A DNA stretch of 5,797 nucleotides from an uncultured Clostridia bacterium (GCA_947168785.1 CAMVNL010000172.1:1-5797); one strand, 5' to 3'. Shown: positions 1-5,524, numbered from the stretch's first letter. Made by a program: numbers and translations. Notes: generated from the sequence alone by a model not told the origin.

Positions 1-2267
1 ACTCGCTCGCCGATGCTGACGATGGGCTTCTGGTTGATGCAGGTGCCCTGGTTGGACCGCATGAATTTCAGCAGGGAGTAGTCGTCCACCGCGCCGTCGT
101 CCGTCGTGATCTGGATATGATCGGCGGAAACCTTCGTGACGGAACCGCTGCGCTTGGCCAGCACGCAGACGCCGGAGTCGCAGGCGGATTTATATTCCAT
201 GCCGGTGCCGACGATGGGAGACTCCGTTTTCAGAAGCGGCACGGCCTGACGCTGCATGTTCGCGCCCATCAGGGCACGGTTGGCGTCGTCGTTTTCAAGG
301 AAGGGGATCATCGCCGTGGCGACGGAGACCACCATTCTGGGGGAAACGTCCATGTAATCGGCGTAGTTGTGCTCGATCTCCTGGAACTCATCGCGGTAAC
401 GGACGATGACGCGCTTGTTGACGAAGTAGCCGTTCTCATCCAGCGGCTCGTTGGCCTGGGCGACGCGGTATTCGTCTTCGGTATCGGCGGTCATGTACTC
501 CACCTCGTCCAGCACGCGGCCGGTCTCTTTGTCCACCTTGCGGAAGGGGGCCTCAATAAAGCCGTATTTGTTGATGCGGGCGAAGGTGGCCAGATAGGAG
601 ATCAGACCGATGTTGGGACCTTCGGGGGATTCAATGGGGCACATGCGGCCGTAGTGGCTGTAGTGAACGTCGCGGACCTCGAATCCGGCGCGGTCACGGG
701 ACAGACCGCCGGGGCCCAGGGCGGACAGACGGCGCTTGTGCGTCAGCTCCGCCAGCGGGTTGGGCTGGTCCATGAACTGGGACAAGGGCGAGGAACCGAA
801 GAATTCCTTGATGACTGCCAGCACGGGACGGATATTGATGAGCGCCTGAGGCGTGATCTTGTCGGAATCCTGCGTATGGATGGACATTCTCTCACGCACG
901 ACTCTTTCCATTCTGGTAAAGCCAATGCGGAACTGGTTCTGGAGCAGTTCGCCGACGGAACGGATGCGGCGGTTGCCCAGATGGTCGATATCGTCAAAGC
1001 TGCCCACGCCATGAGCGGTGCAGTTCAGATAGTTGATGGAAGCGAAGATATCGTCGATGGTGATGTGCTTCGGGATCAGGTCGTTGCAGCGCTCGGACAG
1101 CATATCGGAAAGGGCGTCGCGGTCGTCGCCGCAGGCGTCAAGGATCTCCATCAGCACTTTGAAGCAGACCTTTTCATTGATGCCCAGCTCTTCCAGCTCT
1201 TCCACGGTGAACCCGGGGAGATACTCGGCGGGGTCCACCATTCCGTTGGAGATCACCTTGACGGTGAGGCCTTCCACGTCAACGTAAGCCACGCTGACGC
1301 CCGCCTGCTCGATCTCATGAGCAAGCTGCTTGGTGACCTTGACGCCGGCCTCGGCAATGACTTCGCCGGTGGCTTCAGACACGACGGGCTCCGCCAGGAT
1401 CTGATTGCGAAGCCGGTCGGAAATGCCCAGCTTCTTATTGTACTTATATCTGCCGACTCTGGAAAGATCGTAGCGATGGTCGTCAAAGAACAGGCCGTTC
1501 AGATGGGACTGAGCGGTTTCAAGCGTGGGGGGCTCGCCGGGGCGCAGCTTTTTATAGACCTCAAGAAGGGCTTCCGCCGTGTTCTGGGAGGGGTCCTTTT
1601 CCAGCGTCGCCGTGATGCGGTCGTCATAGCCGAAGAAATCGCTGATCTCCGCATTGGAGCTCAGGCCGAGGGCGCGGATAAACGTGGTGATCGGGAGCTT
1701 TCTGTTCTTGTCGATTCTGACGTAGAACACGTTGCTCTGATCCGTTTCATATTCCAGCCAGGCGCCGCGGTTCGGAATGATCGTGGTGGCAAACAGCTTT
1801 TTGCCGGTTTTGTCGCGGGTCATATCGAAATACACGCCGGGGGAACGGACGAGCTGCGAGATGATGACGCGCTCGGCGCCGTTGATAACGAACGTGCCGC
1901 TTTCGGTCATCATGGGGAAATCGCCCATGTAGATTTCGTTAATTTTGATCTCGCCGGTCTCCTTGTTGAGAAGACGGGCTGTGACCCTCAAAGGACAGGC
2001 ATAAGTCGCGTCGCGCTCCTTGCATTCCTTGACGCTGTACTTCGGCGGTTTGTCCATGCGATAGTCAATGAAATCCAGCACAAGATTACCGGTGTAATCC
2101 GTGATCTCATCGATATCCCTGAACACCTCTCTGAGTCCGGTATCAAGAAACCACTGGTATGAGTTTTTCTGAATCTCAATCAGGTTAGGCATCTGCATAA
2201 CCTCATTGATCTTGGCAAAGCTCATACGCGTTTTTCTGCCGACTTTGACGGGTTTCACATTCACCAT
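1..2267 (-). CDS. rpoB: DNA-directed RNA polymerase beta subunit, N-terminal part (cut by window edge)
   Basis: Beta subunit of the core RNA polymerase, forming one side of the active-site cleft and the rifampicin pocket. The frame is open for 755 codons from the ATG at 2267 to the left edge, which is well over half of a usual clostridial beta of roughly 1,200 residues. The protein opens with a typical lead-in (PNLIEIQKNSYQWFLD) and carries the core motifs GTFVINGAERVIISQLVRSP and MGANMQRQAVPLL. The rifampicin region (about residues 490-530) reads SQFMD, then THKRRLSALGPGGLSRDRAG, with D500, H510, R513 and S515 matching E. coli D516, H526, R529 and S531. The large inserted domain of proteobacterial beta is absent, as in Firmicutes. 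The start is set by an in-frame TGA 12 nt upstream of the ATG and a GGAG at 2280-2283, whose 12-nt spacing is rather long. No frameshift is seen. rpoC would be expected beyond the left edge. Confidence 0.98.
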   Translation of the reverse strand, partial: MVNVKPVKVGRKTRMSFAKINEVMQMPNLIEIQKNSYQWFLDTGLREVFRDIDEITDYTGNLVLDFIDYRMDKPPKYSVKECKERDATYACPLRVTARLLNKETGEIKINEIYMGDFPMMTESGTFVINGAERVIISQLVRSPGVYFDMTRDKTGKKLFATTIIPNRGAWLEYETDQSNVFYVRIDKNRKLPITTFIRALGLSSNAEISDFFGYDDRITATLEKDPSQNTAEALLEVYKKLRPGEPPTLETAQSHLNGLFFDDHRYDLSRVGRYKYNKKLGISDRLRNQILAEPVVSEATGEVIAEAGVKVTKQLAHEIEQAGVSVAYVDVEGLTVKVISNGMVDPAEYLPGFTVEELEELGINEKVCFKVLMEILDACGDDRDALSDMLSERCNDLIPKHITIDDIFASINYLNCTAHGVGSFDDIDHLGNRRIRSVGELLQNQFRIGFTRMERVVRERMSIHTQDSDKITPQALINIRPVLAVIKEFFGSSPLSQFMDQPNPLAELTHKRRLSALGPGGLSRDRAGFEVRDVHYSHYGRMCPIESPEGPNIGLISYLATFARINKYGFIEAPFRKVDKETGRVLDEVEYMTADTEDEYRVAQANEPLDENGYFVNKRVIVRYRDEFQEIEHNYADYMDVSPRMVVSVATAMIPFLENDDANRALMGANMQRQAVPLLKTESPIVGTGMEYKSACDSGVCVLAKRSGSVTKVSADHIQITTDDGAVDDYSLLKFMRSNQGTCINQKPIVSIGER

Positions 2268-2345
2268 AAGACCAATTCACTCCGTTTCTTTATTATCCGC
2301 AATTGCCGAGTCTTTTCGACCGTGAACGATTCCGAATTTTCCTAC

Positions 2346-2374
2346 TTGACAAATCATCAAACATGGATTACAAT
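2346..2374 (+). promoter_or_regulatory. Consensus sigma-A promoter facing into the rpoB promoter
   Basis: On the plus strand, a perfect TTGACA (2346-2351), a 17-nt spacer and a -10 TACAAT (2369-2374, 5/6 match) predict a start near 2381. The next coding start on this strand, spoIIID at 2602, is about 220 nt away, and a terminator-like hairpin lies between. The promoter therefore either drives a short non-coding RNA or gives vegetative read-through toward spoIIID. Confidence 0.6.
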
Positions 2375-2381
2375 AAGGATG

Positions 2382-2406
2382 AAAAAACAAGAGGATATTC
2401 GTATCC
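2382..2406 (-). other. Small hairpin plus U-run in rpoB leader (attenuator-like, weak)
   Basis: In the rpoB leader, GGATA-CGAA-TATCC (2393-2406) forms a 5-bp stem and is followed after five bases by six Ts on the minus strand (2382-2387). This resembles a minimal terminator very early in the leader, but the short A/U-rich stem makes strong termination unlikely. On the plus strand the same bases form GGATA-TTCG-TATCC, with the stable UUCG tetraloop, inside the candidate small RNA. Confidence 0.25.
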
Positions 2407-2436
2407 ATTATAATGCAGTATAATATATTACGCCAA
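2407..2436 (-). promoter_or_regulatory. Possible second, overlapping rpoB promoter
   Basis: A perfect minus-strand -10 TATAAT (2407-2412) lies 18 nt after TTGGCG (2431-2436), a 4/6 match to the -35 consensus. It would start transcription near 2400, about 18 nt downstream of the stronger promoter. The -10 is half of a short inverted repeat (ATTATA, 6-nt loop, TATAAT), so a TATAAT hexamer also reads on the plus strand, though without a good -35. It may be a secondary start or just AT-rich sequence. Confidence 0.35.
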
Positions 2437-2453
2437 AAGTCCTGCTTTGTCAA
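2425..2453 (-). promoter_or_regulatory. Main sigma-A promoter of rpoB
   Basis: On the minus strand, a perfect -35 TTGACA (2448-2453) is followed by a 17-nt spacer and a -10 TAATAT (2425-2430). This predicts a start near 2416-2418 and a leader of about 150 nt before the rpoB ATG. It is the closest consensus match upstream of the gene. The -35 lies in the loop of a hairpin that would act as a plus-strand terminator. Confidence 0.75.
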
Positions 2454-2475
2454 GACTTTCAGCGTAATTTTTTTT
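2430..2475 (+). terminator. Intrinsic terminator-like hairpin, plus strand
   Basis: Arms 2430-2441 and 2454-2465 pair at 10 of 12 positions: ACGC with GCGT and AAAGTC with GACTTT, around a 2x2 internal mismatch. The loop is 12 nt. After AA come eight Ts (2468-2475), an A and seven more Ts. The stem is only moderately GC-rich but the U-tract is strong. The -35 of the opposing rpoB promoter sits in the loop and the next base, so part of the structure may exist because of the promoter. Confidence 0.5.
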
Positions 2476-2535
2476 ATTTTTTTGAAATCAAACGGCGCCG
2501 TACGTTTTACGGCCTTCCTTTTGCGGGACACCCAG

Positions 2536-2565
2536 TCATATCGCGCTCAATTCTTCTCATATACA
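2536..2565 (+). promoter_or_regulatory. Sigma-E-like promoter of spoIIID
   Basis: TCATATC (2536-2542) matches the B. subtilis sigma-E -35 pattern (roughly KMATATT) at 6 of 7 positions. Fifteen nt later, CATATACA (2558-2565) resembles the -10 pattern CATACAHT at 6 of 8 positions. The predicted start is near 2572, about 30 nt before the ATG and just upstream of the ribosome binding site. In Bacillus and Clostridium spoIIID is transcribed by mother-cell sigma-E, which supports the assignment. The match itself is only moderate. Confidence 0.5.
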
Positions 2566-2601
2566 TGAATGAAACGATAACGATATGAGAGGAGCAAACC
2601 G

Positions 2602-2874
2602 ATGATCGATACAGCGGAGCGCGCCGAGACGCTGGGGAAATACATCATTGCCCACGCGGCCACCGTGCGGGAAACCGCAAAGGTGTTCGGGATCTCAAAA
2701 AGCACCGTCCATTCCGACGTGACGAAGCGGCTGCAATACACCTCCCCCGCTCTGTGCGCGGAGGTCAGGAAAATACTGGACGTGAACAAAGCGGAGCGGC
2801 ATATCCGCGGCGGCAACGCCACCAAAAAGAAATACGAAAAAGATATCACGGGACAGATCGGCGGAAGCGATTGA
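2602..2874 (+). CDS. spoIIID: Sporulation transcription regulator SpoIIID
   Basis: Small DNA-binding protein that switches genes on or off in the mother cell during endospore formation, acting after sigma-E. The 90 residues match the usual length of about 90-95. A helix-turn-helix spans about residues 21-44 (TVRETAKVFGISKSTVHSDV), and the family's conserved tail RHIRGGNATKKKY follows at 66-78. The start is supported by AGGAG at 2590-2594, 7 nt before the ATG. A sigma-E-like promoter lies directly upstream, and rpoB is divergent on the other side. No terminator separates it from the next gene, so the downstream small gene may also be read from here. Its presence indicates that the organism, or its recent ancestor, forms spores. 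Confidence 0.95.
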   Translation: MIDTAERAETLGKYIIAHAATVRETAKVFGISKSTVHSDVTKRLQYTSPALCAEVRKILDVNKAERHIRGGNATKKKYEKDITGQIGGSD

Positions 2875-2899
2875 CTTTTTCACCCCAATATGCTATTTT
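2871..2899 (+). promoter_or_regulatory. Sigma-A promoter with extended -10, overlapping the spoIIID stop
   Basis: TTGACT (2871-2876, 5/6) is followed by a 17-nt spacer and TATTTT (2894-2899). TG at 2891-2892 stands one base before the -10, giving an extended -10 that compensates for the 4/6 hexamer. The -35 contains the TGA stop of spoIIID. The predicted start is near 2906, leaving a leader of about 23 nt. It lets the following gene be transcribed in growing cells independently of spoIIID. Confidence 0.6.
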
Positions 2900-2928
2900 A
2901 ATGATATCAACCAAAAGGACGGAACGCC

Positions 2929-3234
2929 ATGTTCGGAAAGAAGAAGGAAAAAAAGAAAAAGCAGAAGCCGGAAAAATTCGTTTCACTGACGGCGAACGGG
3001 GTGGAGGTCACCGCTATCAACTTCTCCCTCAGCAAGGACGCCGACGGCGAACCGAGGCTGTACGTAAGAACGCCGGACGTGGCAGAGGCGCTGCATTACG
3101 AACACGTGGATTTTGAACTGAAAACGACCAACAAGATGATCCGCGTCGCCGCCTCGTTCAAAGAAGCGAAAAGCGAAAAGCACAGTAAGCTGTACGTCTT
3201 TGATATTCAGGACTATCATCAGTTCTTTATCTGA
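2929..3234 (+). CDS. Hypothetical basic protein, 101 residues
   Basis: I do not recognise this protein. The first 16 residues are a lysine-rich, probably unstructured tail (MFGKKKEKKKKQKPEKF). The rest alternates short polar and hydrophobic stretches (FVSLTANGVEVTAINFSL, PRLYVRTPDVAEAL, DFELKTTNKMIRVAASF, SKLYVFDIQDYHQFFI), suggesting a small mixed or beta-rich cytoplasmic domain. There is no signal peptide, membrane segment or cysteine. The basic tail could contact nucleic acid or the ribosome, but this is only inference. Evidence for a real gene: AAAGGA at 2914-2919, nine bases before the ATG; a dedicated promoter just upstream; and a strong hairpin directly after the stop codon. It lies 54 bp after spoIIID on the same strand. 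Confidence 0.75.
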   Translation: MFGKKKEKKKKQKPEKFVSLTANGVEVTAINFSLSKDADGEPRLYVRTPDVAEALHYEHVDFELKTTNKMIRVAASFKEAKSEKHSKLYVFDIQDYHQFFI

Positions 3235-3264
3235 AAGAAGCTCTCCGACGGGAGAGCTTCTTTC
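3233..3264. terminator. Perfect 14-bp hairpin, probable bidirectional terminator
   Basis: GAAAGAAGCTCTCC (3233-3246), loop GACG (3247-3250) and GGAGAGCTTCTTTC (3251-3264) form a perfect inverted repeat between two convergent genes. The left arm includes the last two bases of the upstream gene's stop codon. The A-rich base of one arm pairs with the T-rich base of the other, so each direction ends in CTTCTTTC, as in many bidirectional terminators. No long T-run follows outside the stem. Confidence 0.7.
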
Positions 3265-3286
3265 ACTGTCGTTTAAGATGATACGG

Positions 3287-4627
3287 TCATTCCTTGATGC
3301 TTTCAAAGAAATTGTCGTAGGCGTCCGCCCACTTTTTCGCCGCGGCTCTGCTGAAATTCTCCTTCAGGCTCTGCTCCACGATCTTATACATGGCGATGTT
3401 CTTGGCGGTGCCGGTGAGCATCCGGCGGACGTTCTGATTGCCGATCAGTTTTTTCGCCTTGTCCCGCAGTTCGCCGGGGCGGAGCGAGGAGATGATCTTG
3501 GCAAGCCCCGCCTCGCTGCCGAACTTTTCCAGATCGTCCGAAGTCACCAGCCCCTCACCGAAGAAATAGATAAGATCCTCCTGCGTAATCACAGGAAACA
3601 GATTTTTGATAATCGCCAGCACCGCCGAAGTGGAACCGACCTCGTCAAAATACTCGATCTGGTATTTCCAGAGAGATTCTTCATTGTAAAGACCGTTTTC
3701 ATCCTCCATGACGCATTCCGCCAGCATCTTTCCCGCACGCATGGAATAGCCGATACCGGAGCCCTTGATGGGGATCGTCATGAAGGCTGCGTCGCCGATG
3801 GCCGCATAGCCATCCGCCACCATGATGGAGAGGGGCTGACGGATGGGGATATCGACGATGCCGCCTCCCTTGATCATTTTCTTGCCAAGGTGAGGATTAG
3901 CCTCCCGAAGAAGGGAAAGTTTATGGTCGATATAATCCTGCGTGAGATCGCAGAAGGAGCCGACGAACACGTCAATACAGTCGTCGTAGGTAATGACCCA
4001 CAGCAACCCGCAGTTTTCATCCGGCATCAGGGAGATCAGGTATTTATGCTCAGGCTCCGGCGCGTTTTTCAGACGGCTGAAATAAGCGCGGTAGGTATGC
4101 AGTACGTCAAATGGCCCGGGCTGACGGGTAATATTCATAAACTCCGGCAGCTGGCTTCTGACAGGGGAATACAGACCGCAGGCGTCGATCACCAGATCGG
4201 CATAGAAATCGCCCTTGGAGGTTTTGATTCCCGCAACCCTGCTTCCGAGAACGATAGGGGCAACAATCTCACAGTCATAGACGAATTTCACGCCGGCCTC
4301 CTCCGCCATACCGATCAGGTATTTGTACAACGCCTTCCGATCGATCTCCACGTTATAGGTATCGCCGGAATCCCCCTGCACCAGCGGCGGCAGATCCGTC
4401 CCCAGAACGCAGAAAGCTATCGGCGTGCGCTTGACCTTATAGTCCTCCGGCACAGGGATACCGGCCTCCTCAAAGCCGTCCAGATGGACGGAGTCCACCT
4501 GCGGATAGCCGAGGCGGTTCTTTTTTCCCTTTTCGTAAACGGTGACGTTATAGCCGTTCTGCGCAAGATAATATCCCGCTACGATGCCGCCGTGCCCCGC
4601 GCCGGCCACGATGATATTTTTACTCAT
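3287..4627 (-). CDS. FAD-dependent oxidoreductase, geranylgeranyl reductase/FixC-like
   Basis: Predicted soluble flavoprotein of 446 residues, in the range for the geranylgeranyl reductase/FixC branch of the PHBH-like FAD superfamily. The N-terminal Rossmann dinucleotide motif is IIVAGAGHGGIVAGYYLA (glycines 9, 11, 14), with E32 ending the second strand. VEIDRKAL (about 94-101) matches the conserved arginine region after the first FAD segment. VIDACGLYSPVR (about 146-157) is the DG-type motif. GYAAIGDAAFMTIPIKGSG (about 273-291) is the GD motif that binds the FAD ribityl/phosphate. The aromatic YxWxFP signature of true geranylgeranyl reductases is not evident, and the usual GPAG is GHGG, so the substrate is unknown: perhaps an isoprenoid or another hydrophobic compound. 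ATG at 4627 is chosen because GGAG at 4636-4639 stands 8 nt upstream; the in-frame GTG at 4636 lies inside that site. It follows the his operon but has its own promoter. Confidence 0.88.
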   Translation of the reverse strand: MSKNIIVAGAGHGGIVAGYYLAQNGYNVTVYEKGKKNRLGYPQVDSVHLDGFEEAGIPVPEDYKVKRTPIAFCVLGTDLPPLVQGDSGDTYNVEIDRKALYKYLIGMAEEAGVKFVYDCEIVAPIVLGSRVAGIKTSKGDFYADLVIDACGLYSPVRSQLPEFMNITRQPGPFDVLHTYRAYFSRLKNAPEPEHKYLISLMPDENCGLLWVITYDDCIDVFVGSFCDLTQDYIDHKLSLLREANPHLGKKMIKGGGIVDIPIRQPLSIMVADGYAAIGDAAFMTIPIKGSGIGYSMRAGKMLAECVMEDENGLYNEESLWKYQIEYFDEVGSTSAVLAIIKNLFPVITQEDLIYFFGEGLVTSDDLEKFGSEAGLAKIISSLRPGELRDKAKKLIGNQNVRRMLTGTAKNIAMYKIVEQSLKENFSRAAAKKWADAYDNFFESIKE

Positions 4628-4660
4628 CCGAATCACTCCAACAGATTATTCAGTATTTAC

Positions 4661-4689
4661 ATCATAAACGATTTGCCGCGGAAAATCAA
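4661..4689 (-). promoter_or_regulatory. Sigma-A promoter of the FAD oxidoreductase gene
   Basis: On the minus strand, TTGATT (4684-4689, 4/6), a 17-nt spacer and TATGAT (4661-4666, 5/6) predict a start near 4654, about 27 nt before the ATG at 4627. It begins just after the T-rich tail of the his terminator, fitting an independent transcription unit. Confidence 0.6.
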
Positions 4690-4742
4690 TAAAAATAAGA
4701 AATAAAGCAGTCGGAAGGCGGCAATCTCCCGACTTCCGACTG
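4690..4742 (-). terminator. Intrinsic terminator of the his operon
   Basis: On the minus strand, CAGTCGGAAG (4733-4742) pairs perfectly with CTTCCGACTG (4708-4717), with a possible 3-bp CGG/CCG extension inside the 15-nt loop. A T-rich tail (CTTTATTTCTTATTTTTA) follows. It starts 3 nt after the hisIE stop codon and closes the leftward his operon before the oxidoreductase promoter. Confidence 0.8.
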
Positions 4743-4745
4743 ACG

Positions 4746-5393
4746 TTACGTCATTTTTTCCTGCTTCACCTTATGGTCGATGACGTGGCGCGAGGCCAGC
4801 TCCGTTCTGATATCGTCAAGGGAGATATCCATCTGGGTCATGAGCACCATCACATGATAAGCAAGGTCCGCGATCTCATAGACGGTCTCTTTCTTATCGT
4901 CGGCCTTGGCGGCGATAATGACCTCCGTGGACTCCTCCCCCACTTTTTTAAGGATCTTATCAATGCCCTTTTCAAACAGATAGGTGGTGTAGGAGCCCTC
5001 TTTCTTTTCCGTTTTGCGGCCCTTGATGAGCGCCATAAGGCCTTCATAGCTGAACTCCTCCGGCATGTCTTTTTCAAACACCTTGTCGTTGAAGCAGGAC
5101 TTGGTGCCGAGATGGCAGGCGGGGCCGTCCGGGATGACCTCCACGGTCAGCGCGTCACGGTCACAGTCGGCGGTGATGGAGACCACATGCTGGAAATTGC
5201 CGCTGGTCTCCCCTTTCAGCCACAGCTGCTGCCGGGAACGGCTGAAAAAGCAGGTCAGCTCCTTTTCCAGCGTAATGGCAAGGCTTTCTTTGTTCATATA
5301 GGCGACGGTCAGCACCTCTTTGGTGGCGTGATCCACCACCACCGCAGGGATCAGACCGTTGGCGTCGAATTTCAGGTCGTCGATTTTCAGCAT
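4746..5393 (-). CDS. hisIE: Bifunctional phosphoribosyl-AMP cyclohydrolase / phosphoribosyl-ATP pyrophosphatase
   Basis: Catalyses steps 2 and 3 of histidine synthesis in the cytoplasm: the HisE domain hydrolyses PR-ATP to PR-AMP, and the HisI domain opens the purine ring of PR-AMP to give ProFAR. The protein has 215 residues. HisI covers about 1-105, with AYMNKESL, FFSRSRQQLWLKGETSGN (49-66), the metal motif DCDRD (76-80) and CHLGTKSC (C93, C100), which with C77 form the metal-binding cysteine set. HisE covers about 115-205 in the MazG-like all-helical fold, with KKVGEESTEVIIAAK (149-163) carrying the acidic metal ligands and EIADLAYHVMVLM with D176. All key residues are present. The start is ATG 5393, with GAGGT at 5401-5405 seven bases upstream; a longer in-frame reading to 5459 runs through the palindromic element and is not used. 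It is the last gene of the operon, followed by a terminator. Confidence 0.96.
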   Translation of the reverse strand: MLKIDDLKFDANGLIPAVVVDHATKEVLTVAYMNKESLAITLEKELTCFFSRSRQQLWLKGETSGNFQHVVSITADCDRDALTVEVIPDGPACHLGTKSCFNDKVFEKDMPEEFSYEGLMALIKGRKTEKKEGSYTTYLFEKGIDKILKKVGEESTEVIIAAKADDKKETVYEIADLAYHVMVLMTQMDISLDDIRTELASRHVIDHKVKQEKMT

Positions 5394-5419
5394 CACACAT
5401 ACCTCATTTCTGTTAAAAT

Positions 5420-5524
5420 AGGCAGCGCGGCGCCTCCGTGCCGCTCTCAACATAAACAATTCTTATAAAGAACCGATGAACAGGTTGTTCTGCAAAATAG
5501 CGGCACTGAGGTGCCGCGCTACCT
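5420..5524. repeat. REPIN-like inverted pair of small palindromes between hisF and hisIE
   Basis: Two 26-bp copies, 5420-5445 and 5499-5524, are inverted repeats of one another with 23 of 26 positions identical, separated by 53 bp. Each copy is itself a small hairpin. The right copy has a perfect 7-bp stem, GCGGCAC and GTGCCGC with a 4-nt loop. The left has the same stem with one pair changed (G.T on plus, A.C on minus). The spacer contains smaller hairpins (TTCTT/AAGAA at 5460-5472; GAACA/TGTTC around 5478-5490). AAAATAG stands at 5415-5421 and again at 5494-5500. The layout, two short palindromes head-to-head in about 105 bp, resembles the REP-pair or REPIN form of non-autonomous repeats. 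It fills most of the 137-bp gap, and in the his mRNA could fold as two hairpins or one long one. Confidence 0.6.

Larger units (their letters stand above)
2381..2476 (+). ncRNA. Candidate small RNA of about 95 nt between rpoB and spoIIID
   Basis: The predicted transcript begins about 7 nt after a consensus sigma-A promoter and ends in a hairpin followed by eight Ts. In order it holds an A-rich 5' end, a GGATA/TATCC stem capped by UUCG (2393-2406), an AT-only inverted repeat (ATTATA/TATAAT, 2407-2424) and the terminator stem (2430-2465). No convincing reading frame lies inside. Its first part, about 2381-2417, is antisense to the beginning of the rpoB leader. I do not recognise it as a known RNA family. 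The call rests only on promoter and terminator geometry. Confidence 0.4.

Noticed and set aside
117..2162. Long plus-strand open frame of 681 codons opposite rpoB
   Set aside because: It is the mirror of the conserved rpoB frame, lacks recognisable domains, is rich in low-complexity G/A/V/H/D patterns typical of antisense frames, and has no ribosome binding site context.
2490..2515. GCCGTA/TACGGC hairpin as a terminator upstream of spoIIID
   Set aside because: A 6-bp stem with no T-run on either strand immediately after it. The only strong T-run in the area belongs to the hairpin at 2430-2465.
2277..2531. Minus-strand 84-codon frame in the rpoB upstream region
   Set aside because: It spans the rpoB promoters and leader, has AT-rich composition and no good ribosome binding site, and shows no recognisable protein features.
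2754..3116. Plus-strand 120-codon frame overlapping spoIIID and the next gene
   Set aside because: It lies out of frame across two better-supported genes that both have proper ribosome binding sites.
4628..4636. GTG start for the oxidoreductase three codons upstream
   Set aside because: The GTG overlaps the GGAGTG ribosome binding site that serves the ATG at 4627, and has no site of its own.
3200..4705. Plus-strand open frame of 501 codons opposite the FAD oxidoreductase
   Set aside because: Antisense shadow of a well-supported FAD protein. It would also run through the bidirectional hairpin and overlap the end of the upstream gene.
5394..5459. N-terminal extension of hisIE starting MFMLRAARRRR
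   Set aside because: It translates half of the palindromic element. The ATG at 5393 has GAGGT seven bases upstream and gives a normal HisI start.
4773..5468. Plus-strand open frame of 231 codons opposite hisIE
   Set aside because: Antisense shadow of hisIE, which has complete catalytic motifs on the other strand.
5499..5520. Right palindrome as a stand-alone hisF terminator
   Set aside because: The stem is good but only TATTTT follows, and hisIE downstream has no clear promoter of its own, so read-through must occur. The inverted partner copy suggests a repeat element instead.
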